A stretch of DNA of 64,000 nt from contig NZ_JAMLJK010000001.1 in the NCBI RefSeq assembly GCF_023700005.1, forward strand, positions 893,366-957,365, in the 5' to 3' direction. A model generated the notes under the pieces. It was not told the origin of the DNA. It saw only the letters and a list, made by a program, of their open reading frames with translations, and did no database searches. The stretch comes from Larsenimonas rhizosphaerae (GTDB lineage Bacteria > Pseudomonadota > Gammaproteobacteria > Pseudomonadales > Halomonadaceae). Both the position numbers and the translations under genes were made by a program. Below, piece by piece: positions 9,351 through 16,701 of the stretch (its first letter is position 1; every line of letters starts with the position of its first letter).

Positions 9351-9993
9351 TAAAGCCCCAAAGCAAGTTGTCGTGCATTCTTTAGAGTCGACACCTCTTG
9401 ATTTTCCTGAACCCTCGATTTTTGTTGAGCCAGAATATGCCCAGAAAACTAGAGAGGTAATACAGGCTAATTCTGTCCGCGATAATGATGGAAAAACAGC
9501 GCTTAATGCTAAAGCTTTGCCACATGCTTTGTGTACAGACATTGTAGGTGCTAAAAAGTTTTTTAACAGGCTTCCAAATAAAGATAAGTTTAAAGTTGGA
9601 AATGATAGATTTGTGAGGACCCCAGCTTTAAAACGAGAGCTTGATGAGAGGATAGAAAAACCGTACGACGCTAAAAAAATTGAACAAATGAAAGAAAATG
9701 AAAGGTGTTTAACAGCACTTAGGGATAATAGTGAGTCGTTAAGAATACGTGCTTTAAAAGAAAGTAAAATAAGGCATGAGCAACGGTATTTAAAAAAAAG
9801 GAAGTTAGAGGAAGAGAATATTACAGAGTGTCAGCATACTGGTGAGCCTCTTGAGCCGGATGCTCATGCGCACCATAGGGAAAGAAGAGCGGATAATCCG
9901 GACTTGGCACTAGATTTAGATAATATTGAACTTGTAAATTCTGCACCTCATAAAGAACATCATAAAAAAGAAAATGATATTGATTTTGAATAG
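9343..9993 (+). CDS. HNH-endonuclease-like protein
   Basis: This is a 216-residue protein. A C-terminal HNH-like module (about 160-208) has C163 and H165 in ECQHTGEPL, the HH pair at 177-178 (HAHHRE), N194 (LDNIELVNS) and H203/H206/H207 (APHKEHHKK), the spacing of a beta-beta-alpha metal nuclease. The second cysteine pair of many HNH proteins is missing. The long basic middle part (95-160) is charged helix and may bind nucleic acid. The start overlaps the J-domain gene by 8 bases, implying translational coupling. The AT-rich codon use differs sharply from core genes. No family name is recognised for the whole protein. Confidence 0.72.
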   Translation: MSDKAPKQVVVHSLESTPLDFPEPSIFVEPEYAQKTREVIQANSVRDNDGKTALNAKALPHALCTDIVGAKKFFNRLPNKDKFKVGNDRFVRTPALKRELDERIEKPYDAKKIEQMKENERCLTALRDNSESLRIRALKESKIRHEQRYLKKRKLEEENITECQHTGEPLEPDAHAHHRERRADNPDLALDLDNIELVNSAPHKEHHKKENDIDFE

Positions 9994-10177
9994 TGGATTG
10001 GCTTCGATAAGCTTTAGTGGCTCATATCTGATCTAACACATTTTGTAGAAAGTTTAAATTTGAGCTGGCAGGCAGCTATGAGCAAATTTTTGAGATGATT
10101 GCTGGCTTGTTTAGCTAACAAAATAGCACAAAAAAGTATTGTCTATTCATCGAATAAACCTAGAGCAGGGTGTATCA

Positions 10178-11500
10178 ATGATAAGGAAAGCATCAGAACT
10201 ACTTGAATACTTTATTGAGGCAGAAGAGAAAAAAATATCTGGAGTTGAAATGCCTCACATGCCGACATTAGGAAGTGCTTACGAGGAGATTACTAAACAA
10301 GGAATCGATCAACATTTTGCAATACCAAAACACCTTGATCTAAAGGTGGTTTCAGGTTTTATTGAGCTTAGCGGTAAAATGCTACCTGAGCAAATCGATT
10401 GTATGCTCGTATGTGGTGAAGGAAAGAGGTTCGGTATTACAGAACAATATATCTACGATATAGAGAATGTATTGTGTGTTTTCGAAGCCAAGAAAACCCT
10501 TTCAAAAAAAGATTTTTCTGACGCTGTCAGCCATCTCGGAAAAATCAAAAAAGCATTTTCTGAGTATTTTGAGCATAAACTTATAAATGAGGCTTATGAT
10601 CCAGATGTAGATGTAATTGGGCTTAGATTTTCGCAGTTAACAGGTAAAGCTGCCCCTACCCATTATATGGGAATTCATGAATTACCAGAGAGTGAAGGTA
10701 TGTTGTTTTACGCTTTGGTACAGGAGTTTTTCGCCCCAGTTACCATCATTCATGGATATAGCGGCTACACCACAGAGCGCGGAATAAGAAAGGCATTCCT
10801 AGATATAATTGAAGAGAAGAAAGCAGAGGATGGTATAGGAGTTGGTATACCAACTATACCGTCTCTGGTGACATCTGGAAACTATAGTTTAATAAAAGGG
10901 AATGGTTTGCCTTTTTTAGGAGTTTGTCAAGACAACAAATGGGCGCCGGTACTGTCGACTCGATATAATTCCGCCAAATTAATTCTCGAGTTGATTTGGA
11001 TGAAAATATCCGTGAGGCTTAATATTAAGATGCCCTACGATGATGGACTTTATATGGAAAATCTTGAACCTCTGCTGGTTGCAGAAGCAATGCGTGAAGG
11101 AGATGTGGCTGGTTGGATGTATAATTCTATTGAGCCGAGTGAGAAATTTCTAAAGCGCAATGATGACAGATTATGGTCACCAGTTACTATTGGTAAGCCC
11201 GAAGTAAGCGCAATAAACCTGATGGCGTTCAAGGGTGGATATCTTCAGTTGGACAAAGACTTGGATGAATATCTCAAGGGTAAGTATGAAATATCAGTTG
11301 AAGAATTGAAGGATACACTTATTTCAACACGGCTGTTTATGTTATTCGATGGTTATATAAGACCGATTCATAGTCAAATCCATATGATCACATGTGATGA
11401 TGGTAGCGGCTTTGTCTCCAGTGAGAGGGAAAGGTTTGATGTTTGGTGTGAGGAAAATCAGATTAAACCTCACTATCTAAACCTAATCTTTATGGAATAA
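10178..11500 (+). CDS. DUF6602-like protein with a PD-(D/E)XK-type core
   Basis: This 440-residue protein resembles the DUF6602 family. Residues 36-105 have the order of a restriction-endonuclease-like core: an acidic residue in the first helix (AYEE, about 36), D74 (EQIDCML) and E103-x-K105 (CVFEAKKTL). The rest has no recognised motif. ATG 10178 is chosen because AGGG sits 7 bases upstream; an in-frame TTG at 10139 would add 13 residues. It is AT-rich, lies between the J/HNH pair and the element's regulatory module, and is separated from the HNH gene by 184 bases, so it may have its own promoter. A nuclease role in defence is inferred, not shown. Confidence 0.65.
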   Translation: MIRKASELLEYFIEAEEKKISGVEMPHMPTLGSAYEEITKQGIDQHFAIPKHLDLKVVSGFIELSGKMLPEQIDCMLVCGEGKRFGITEQYIYDIENVLCVFEAKKTLSKKDFSDAVSHLGKIKKAFSEYFEHKLINEAYDPDVDVIGLRFSQLTGKAAPTHYMGIHELPESEGMLFYALVQEFFAPVTIIHGYSGYTTERGIRKAFLDIIEEKKAEDGIGVGIPTIPSLVTSGNYSLIKGNGLPFLGVCQDNKWAPVLSTRYNSAKLILELIWMKISVRLNIKMPYDDGLYMENLEPLLVAEAMREGDVAGWMYNSIEPSEKFLKRNDDRLWSPVTIGKPEVSAINLMAFKGGYLQLDKDLDEYLKGKYEISVEELKDTLISTRLFMLFDGYIRPIHSQIHMITCDDGSGFVSSERERFDVWCEENQIKPHYLNLIFME

Positions 11501-11681
11501 GGCTAACTAAGTTGATGCAGGGTTTTAAAGTAATGTGGTGTGGGAAATCTCTCCATCTATATCGAGCTTATGGTATGTCAGCTCCTGGTGCAGAGCAAGC
11601 TGTAAGATTTGGTTAAACTCTATAATGAAAAATGTCAGATAGAGTTGTAAATAATACAGATAAGCTCAGAGAGATTGCATA

Positions 11682-12671
11682 TCAGAGCAGGAATTCTGTT
11701 CGAACTGATGCTAACGCTTTAGACACAGCTTGGCGCGTCATGGGCTGTTGCTTGGCGTTCAGTATTCGTTTTCCAATTTCAGTCTGGCTGAACCCTGACC
11801 GTTTGAGTACCAGCATTTTTTTCTTGGTGTCCGATAGCTTAGAATTCACCATTCTGCGGGCGATATTGCGTAATTCGGATTTGTCTGCTGGTTGCAGAGT
11901 TAGACGCAACATTAATTGGAAGAAGTAGCTGTCAATCAAGTCATCGCCTGACATGGCGTGAGGCTTGGACCGGTTCGCACACTGATGGATCAGTCGTGTG
12001 AGTTCGATATTAAATTGCGCTAGAGAGCGTTTTGCCTGTCTATAAGTAGGGTTCCAGTCACCATTTGCCAACTTGGGTCTATGTTCTTCGCAGTACTGGT
12101 GACTGAGCTCAAGTTTCTTACGATCCTCTAACTCAACGTCATTGATACGCTGACCTGTCACTGTCGTCATAAAGGCTGCGAACTCCGTCTTGTTTCCGCA
12201 TAGTTCGCAAAAATCGTGTTTACGTTGTGCGTTTAGGTTGACTCCCTTTGTAGAGGATGACCTTTTGGGACGTTTACATGCACAATCCCAAACCAGCCCG
12301 TTCAAGGATTCGAGAGTCGCTATGAAGCGCTCGTCCGTCGGACTCTTCTGTTCTACTGTCTTAATGAATTGACGTAGTAATTGGCGTTGCATTCGCACCA
12401 TGGCCTCAAGTCCTACCATTCGAATGATCGCGCTGAATCCTACTCCAGTACCGGCTCCAGGAACATGGCCAGCGTAGCTTCCTGGAAGTGTATCCATGTA
12501 GGTTGCCAGGGCAGGATCGATGACTTCCTCTATCAAGCGCACGATCGGGTAGCGTCTTGAGGACGCAGAGTAAGGGTGCCAGCGTTCTTCAAACCGCTGG
12601 ATAGCTTCTGTGACGACTGGGGCACAACCTTCCCAGATAACGATGCTCGATTCATTTTTCATGTCAACCAT
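11682..12671 (-). CDS. Unknown protein with Zn-finger-like Cys/His motif and C-terminal HTH
   Basis: This is a 329-residue protein transcribed away from alpA. A candidate metal site in the middle reads CELCGNKTEF followed by LSHQYCEEHRPKL. The last 60 residues look like a resolvase/sigma-type helix-turn-helix (MLVLKRSGFSQTEIGKRIL...MTRQAVSKALASVR). Such proteins are found next to alpA in integrative elements, but no family is recognised. A role in controlling the element is inferred from the HTH and the divergent position. ATG 12671 is taken as the start; ATG 12662 or TTG 12680 are alternatives and none has a strong ribosome site. Confidence 0.62.
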   Translation of the reverse strand: MVDMKNESSIVIWEGCAPVVTEAIQRFEERWHPYSASSRRYPIVRLIEEVIDPALATYMDTLPGSYAGHVPGAGTGVGFSAIIRMVGLEAMVRMQRQLLRQFIKTVEQKSPTDERFIATLESLNGLVWDCACKRPKRSSSTKGVNLNAQRKHDFCELCGNKTEFAAFMTTVTGQRINDVELEDRKKLELSHQYCEEHRPKLANGDWNPTYRQAKRSLAQFNIELTRLIHQCANRSKPHAMSGDDLIDSYFFQLMLRLTLQPADKSELRNIARRMVNSKLSDTKKKMLVLKRSGFSQTEIGKRILNAKQQPMTRQAVSKALASVRTEFLL

Positions 12672-12748
12672 TTTAGCCAATTTATAGGCTTAATCAAGTG
12701 GCATTGCTGGGCACCATAGAGCTTTCATAAGTAAGTGGAGGCACAAGT

Positions 12749-12979
12749 ATGCAAGCAATGGCAAACAAGACGCTGATCAATCGAAAAGTGCTCTTAGAAA
12801 TGATTCCTCTCTCCTCACGGACAATTTACAACTTGGAGAAGCGAGGTGAGTTCCCTCGCCGAATTGCACTTACCAGCAGAAACGTCGCGTGGGACTTGTC
12901 GGAAGTAGAGCAATGGATTGAAGAGCGCAAGTCGTCTGGAATCCAGGCAGCTCGACCTGGCAACACCATAGAGGCCTAA
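12749..12979 (+). CDS. alpA: AlpA-family regulator/excisionase
   Basis: This is a 76-residue MerR-like winged-helix protein of the AlpA family. It has the family pattern LINRKVLLEMIPLSSRTIYNLEKRGEFPRRI, then VAWDLSEVEQWIEERK. AlpA proteins activate integrase/excision genes or act as recombination directionality factors. GGAGG stands 7 bases before the ATG, fixing the start. The gene is divergent from the Zn/HTH gene and 4 bases upstream of repA, so it heads the replication operon. The RTGGTATY repeats flanking the element are candidate binding sites. Confidence 0.88.
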   Translation: MQAMANKTLINRKVLLEMIPLSSRTIYNLEKRGEFPRRIALTSRNVAWDLSEVEQWIEERKSSGIQAARPGNTIEA

Positions 12980-12983
12980 CAGT

Positions 12984-13847
12984 ATGGCCCTTGATCTTAT
13001 GGCGGCCTTTTCGGAAACGCCGCCGCCTCTTGATTATGTTTTACCTAACATGGTTGCCGGTACGGTGGGGGCCTTGGTTTCACCAGGTGGTGCCGGAAAA
13101 TCCATGCTGGCTTTACAGCTTGCCATGCAGATCGCTGGAGGCCCGGACTTGCTGGAAGTCGGAGAGTTTACTGTTGGGCGAGTTATCTATCTCCCCGCAG
13201 AAGATCCTCCTGCTGCTATCCATCACCGATTACATGCGCTTGGGGCACATCTCACTGCCGAGCAGCGGCAAGCCGTTGCTAAAGGCTTGCTGATTGAGCC
13301 GCTGATAGGAAGGTGCCCCAACATCATGTGTCTCGATTGGTTCGATGGCCTTAAGCGAGCGGCTGAAGGCCGTCGCCTGATGATCCTGGACACCTTACGT
13401 CGTTTTCATATTGAAGATGAAAACGCCAGCGGCCCAATGGCGCAAGTGATCGGACGTATGGAGGCCATTGCCGCCGATACGGGGTGCTCTATCGTATTTT
13501 TGCACCATGCCAGTAAGAGCGCCGCCATGATTGGTGCGGGTGACCAGCAACAGGCCAGCCGTGGGTCGTCTGTTCTGGTCGATAACATTCGCTGGCAATC
13601 GTATCTGTCTGGCATGACGCAAACCGAGGCTGAGGAATGGGGTGTTGATGATAGTCAGCGTGGGTACTTCGTCCGCTATGGCGTGAGCAAGGCGAATTAT
13701 GGCTCTCCTTTCTCAGAGTGTTGGTTCAGACGTCACGAAGGCGGTGTGCTGAAACCTGCCGTGCTGGAGAGGCAGCGTAAGGCCAAAGGAGTATTACCGT
13801 TCAAGAAATCTAAAGCTGCTATGGAAGGCACTGATGACAACTGGTAA
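12984..13847 (+). CDS. repA: RepA-like replicative helicase of IncQ type
   Basis: This is a 287-residue RecA/DnaB-fold ATPase similar in size and motif order to IncQ RepA. Walker A is SPGGAGKSM (residues 33-41), Walker B is RRLMILDTLRRF, and a sensor-like segment reads CSIVFLHHASK. IncQ RepA is a hexameric 5'-3' helicase that opens the iteron origin together with RepC. It is followed by a repC-like gene overlapping by 14 bases, as in IncQ operons. No repB primase gene is present in the element. In other integrated elements such RepA proteins support transient replication of the excised circle. Confidence 0.85.
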   Translation: MALDLMAAFSETPPPLDYVLPNMVAGTVGALVSPGGAGKSMLALQLAMQIAGGPDLLEVGEFTVGRVIYLPAEDPPAAIHHRLHALGAHLTAEQRQAVAKGLLIEPLIGRCPNIMCLDWFDGLKRAAEGRRLMILDTLRRFHIEDENASGPMAQVIGRMEAIAADTGCSIVFLHHASKSAAMIGAGDQQQASRGSSVLVDNIRWQSYLSGMTQTEAEEWGVDDSQRGYFVRYGVSKANYGSPFSECWFRRHEGGVLKPAVLERQRKAKGVLPFKKSKAAMEGTDDNW

Positions 13848-14589
13848 CAAGGTCACTCCAACTAGTACAAGTGCACAGGCAAGAGTGATGCTTTACCAGG
13901 CCAGTCAGCGCCCAAGTCTGATGGAGGCCGATTGGATGGAAACATCCTTTGGCCGCTGTCGCATTAAGGGAAGGCTTGGCCAGCGGCACGCAGATGTTGT
14001 TGAGGCTATTTTGCACTGTGCCGAACGTCGACGCGATGTGTCAGATGGTGGTGTAGAGCTTTTGGTAGACCCTGCCAAAGTGCGGAAAACCTTGTCTGAT
14101 AGCAGGTATAGTTCCTCCCATCTTGAGAAGCTGCTGGCAGAGCTGCGAGCAGCAACTGTAACCATTGAAACACCACAGTTCGATTTTCCGATAATCGGCG
14201 GCTTGATCGATCATGTTATTCCTTCACCTATGACACGCCCTGATCCCTTGACGGGGGGAGACCGAAATCTGTGGAGAGTTCGGCTTGGTATCGCCTTGGT
14301 CATGCTATTGGAGCATGACCTTAGCCTGTACTACGATCCCGCACCCATTGCTCGCTTGCGGCACGGGATTAGTCAGGCGGTCGCTCGACACATATTGACC
14401 CACAAGAATGATCCAGCCGGAGGGTGGCATGTTGATACTCTCATTCGCGCAGTCTGTGGTGAAAACATCAATAGTAAGACGATGCGAAATGGGCGTTCCA
14501 GGCTTAGGGAAGATGCGGAAAAATTGCACGAAGTTGGAATAACGATAGATGCTGAGAATAGGATAAGGCGACTCACACCCGCCCGATAG
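13834..14589 (+). CDS. repC: RepC-like iteron-binding initiator
   Basis: This 251-residue protein overlaps the repA end by 14 bases. Size, position and winged-helix-like segments (for example RLRHGISQAVARHILTHK and RNGRSRLREDAEKL) fit the IncQ RepC family, which binds directly repeated iterons to start replication. Four tandem 21-bp repeats begin inside the last codons and continue past the stop codon, exactly where a RepC target would be expected. The identification rests on operon order plus the iterons more than on a diagnostic motif. Confidence 0.78.
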   Translation: MTTGNKVTPTSTSAQARVMLYQASQRPSLMEADWMETSFGRCRIKGRLGQRHADVVEAILHCAERRRDVSDGGVELLVDPAKVRKTLSDSRYSSSHLEKLLAELRAATVTIETPQFDFPIIGGLIDHVIPSPMTRPDPLTGGDRNLWRVRLGIALVMLLEHDLSLYYDPAPIARLRHGISQAVARHILTHKNDPAGGWHVDTLIRAVCGENINSKTMRNGRSRLREDAEKLHEVGITIDAENRIRRLTPAR

Positions 14590-14653
14590 CGTCCCCCACC
14601 CGCCCGATGGCGACTCACATCCGCCCGATAGTGACTCACACCCGCCCGATTTT
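14570..14653 (+). repeat. Four tandem 21-bp iterons (putative oriV)
   Basis: The units at 14570-14590, 14591-14611, 14612-14632 and 14633-14653 share GACTCACACCCGCCCGATAG-like sequence; the constant core is CCGCCCGAT. Length and tandem phasing match IncQ-type iterons. The first unit overlaps the repC 3' end, and T-rich DNA follows the last. Confidence 0.85.
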
Positions 14654-14697
14654 TTGCTGTTTTGGCAGGATATTCAGGATATCTAAGGATATCCAGC

Positions 14698-14830
14698 AAC
14701 CTCCAGCTGGGTGCTGGAGGTTGAATACCTATCGGCCTTTGGCCGATGTTTTAACGCCAAGAGGGTGGCCGATTCTGCTTCCTCGCCAAGGGCTATCACC
14801 TTTTCTTGGCGTTCAACCCGTCCGAAGGAC
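14698..14830. other. Cluster of perfect hairpins beside the iterons
   Basis: AACCTCCAGC/GCTGGAGGTT (14698-14722) and ATCGGCC/GGCCGAT (14731-14747) are tight stems. AACGCCAAGA (14753-14762) pairs with TCTTGGCGTT (14804-14813) across 41 bases, then CGTCC/GGACG follows. IncQ origins carry hairpin single-strand initiation sites (ssi) next to the iterons; these may be the equivalent or a decayed form. Confidence 0.55.
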
Positions 14831-15490
14831 GACCAAAGCCGCCTTATAAGCCCCAGGAGCATCGTTCAGAGGTCGACTAGGGGTTGGCCGGAGGGTGATG
14901 CCTGAAGCGCCTCTCTGGGCGGATCAGAAAGCCGTATTCAATGCATCAAGATGAATAGCGACTTAAGCCGGTAGTAGGCCGAAAATGTGTGCGGTTTTTA
15001 GGTTGTATTATGTAGTAGCACTATACAACATACTACAACACTACATTTCCTATCCGCCTTGACGCTGTGCCCGAAAAGCTGTCCGAAGTTGGGCGCTAGC
15101 GGCTCGACACGCACAGGGTGTTGATAGCGATCCTTCCTGACCGTATGACCCAACCGATACCAATCTGAAACTGTCAAAGAAAAGGCCGGCGAGAGTGTCT
15201 AGTGAGTTTGAAAACCCATGGAATACAGCGCTCTACATTCGATGAGTTGCTATCACTCGTACGTTTCATTGACACTTGAGGGGCGCTATCCCTCCTGAAT
15301 TGGTAAAGCTGTGTATTCCTGTTTTTGTTTGCTGTGTAAACCCCCGCGTTAGCGTAGTAATTGACTGATATTACGTGTTTATTTCGTGCTTCCGTTCTCG
15401 CAAGAAGGTGATCAAGCGATTTTATATAGTTTGCACTAAAAAACAGATTTTCGCGGCAATACTTTCCTTGGCGTAAACAACGCTGAAAGG
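14831..15490. other. Non-coding spacer between origin and oriT
   Basis: No convincing gene is seen. Short open frames here lack ribosome sites. The only clear structure is the inverted repeat at 15002-15039. Confidence 0.5.
15002..15039. repeat. 16-bp imperfect inverted repeat, putative operator or partition site
   Basis: GTTGTATTATGTAGTA (15002-15017) is matched by TACAACATACTACAAC (15024-15039) at 14 of 16 positions across a 6-base spacer. The AT-rich arms built of TACTAC/TACAAC units contrast with the flanking GC-rich DNA. Confidence 0.5.
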
Positions 15491-15612
15491 CGGGCAAGAT
15501 AGGTGAAGTAGGCCCACCGACAAGTCGGCGGTTCCTATTTCACTCCCCTTTATTCGCACCGGAGGTGCTCAACGGGAATCTTGCTCTTCGAGGCTGCCGG
15601 CTGCCGCCGTAG
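15491..15612 (-). other. oriT: RP4/IncP-type origin of transfer
   Basis: The order of elements matches the RP4/RK2 oriT. A nic region reads, on the minus strand, CACCTATCTTG/CCCG (nick expected between 15495 and 15494). The TraJ-type inverted repeat is GTGAAGTAGG (15503-15512) / CCTATTTCAC (15534-15543) with the inner palindrome CCGAC-AA-GTCGG. Next come TTATTCGCACC and GGTGCTCAACGGGAATC, also present in RP4. A TraI-type relaxase would be needed in trans. Confidence 0.85.
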
Positions 15613-15722
15613 GAGTTATTGGCTTAAATTTCTTCATGTCAACTTTTATGTCCAATTATTGAGCTTATACGTTATGCATTGAAAGGCACGATAAAGCATT
15701 CATTGGTAATGGAGATCAACGT

Positions 15723-16499
15723 ATGCAAAAAGTTAAAAGAAAAAATTTAGCCGCTAAAATTGCTATGGCCGTCGTTATGACGACCTGCACTTTGCAGCCC
15801 GTCTACGCCGGTATTCCAGTAGTTGATGGCACCAATCTGACGCAAAACATCATGTCTGCTTTGGAAGCGGTCGCGCAGACGGCCAAGCAGATTCAGGAAT
15901 ACCAAACCCAACTCCAGCAGTACGAAAACCAACTGCAAAACACGATGGCCCCGGCGGCCCATATTTGGGACCAGGCGCAGCGCACCATCAACGATCTGAA
16001 CCAGGCGACCAACACGCTCGCCTATTACCAGAACCAGCTTGGCAGCCTCGATGCTTACCTGGGCAAGTTCCAGGACGTGGCCTATTACCGCAGCTCGCCT
16101 TGTTTCTCGGCGGCGGGATGCAGTGATGCCGAACGAGCCGCGATGGCCGAGAACCGTCGCCTGGCGTCTGAATCGCAGAAGAAGGCCAACGACGCGCTGT
16201 TTAAGGGCCTGGAGCAGCAGCAAGACAATCTTGAAGCCGACGCCCGACAGCTTAACCGCCTGCAATCTGCCGCCCAGGGCGCAGACGGCCAACTGGCCGC
16301 TATTGGCTACGCCAATCAGCTCGCCAGCAACCAGGCTAACCAGCTCCTGCAAATCCGTAGCCTGCTGATTGCTCAGCAGAATGCCGTTGGCACTCGAATG
16401 CAGGCGGATGCTGACCGCGAAGCTCAATATCAAGCGTCCCGTGAAAGGTTGTTCGATATGGGAGAGCCAACCGACCGTTCAGAAAACAGGGGGTTCTAA
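15723..16499 (+). CDS. trbJ: Conjugal transfer protein TrbJ
   Basis: This 258-residue P-type mating-pair-formation protein corresponds to VirB5. It has a signal peptide ending near QPVYAG, then the family opening IPVVDGTNLTQNIMSALEAVAQTAKQIQEYQ and long Gln-rich coiled coil to about residue 240. It acts in the periplasm or as a minor pilus-tip component. GGAG lies 8 bases before the ATG. The last 15 residues (FDMGEPTDRSENRGF) are almost repeated at the end of the next protein, which is unusual. The stop is 2 bases before trbK. The other trb genes (B-I) are missing from the element. Confidence 0.9.
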   Translation: MQKVKRKNLAAKIAMAVVMTTCTLQPVYAGIPVVDGTNLTQNIMSALEAVAQTAKQIQEYQTQLQQYENQLQNTMAPAAHIWDQAQRTINDLNQATNTLAYYQNQLGSLDAYLGKFQDVAYYRSSPCFSAAGCSDAERAAMAENRRLASESQKKANDALFKGLEQQQDNLEADARQLNRLQSAAQGADGQLAAIGYANQLASNQANQLLQIRSLLIAQQNAVGTRMQADADREAQYQASRERLFDMGEPTDRSENRGF

Positions 16500-16501
16500 T
16501 C

Positions 16502-16699
16502 ATGAAGAATATCACCCGAGTTTTTATCGTTAGCGCGTTGGCCTCTTTCGTTCTGGTGGGGTGCGGTGAAGATGACGGGCCTAAGCCTGCAACGATCAAC
16601 TGTGACAACCCAAACTTGACGAAAGAGCAGAGGGAAGAAGGGAACTGTCTTTGGGATATGGGCGAACCCACTGATCGCTCCAAGAACAAGGGGTTCTAA
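16502..16699 (+). CDS. trbK: TrbK-like entry-exclusion lipoprotein
   Basis: This is a 65-residue lipoprotein with a hydrophobic signal and lipobox (LVGC, Cys21). It follows trbJ by 2 bases and precedes trbL by 2, the position of trbK in P-type systems, where it blocks entry of related plasmids. The C-terminus WDMGEPTDRSKNKGF matches the TrbJ tail at 12 of 15 residues. The codons differ synonymously at most shared positions, so the peptide seems to be under selection. No strong ribosome site is seen and translation is probably coupled to trbJ. The family assignment is by position, size and lipobox. Confidence 0.75.
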   Translation: MKNITRVFIVSALASFVLVGCGEDDGPKPATINCDNPNLTKEQREEGNCLWDMGEPTDRSKNKGF

Positions 16700-16701
16700 C
16701 C

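Noticed and set aside
11632-11928. Plus-strand frame at the end of the Zn/HTH gene
   Set aside because: It is antisense to the conserved HTH end of the minus-strand gene and has no motif of its own.
14570-14653. CRISPR array
   Set aside because: The four 21-bp units are directly adjacent with no spacers, which fits iterons.
15174-15497. Minus-strand 107-codon frame between origin and oriT
   Set aside because: It has no ribosome site or recognisable motif and ends in the oriT nic region, so it is unlikely to be a gene.
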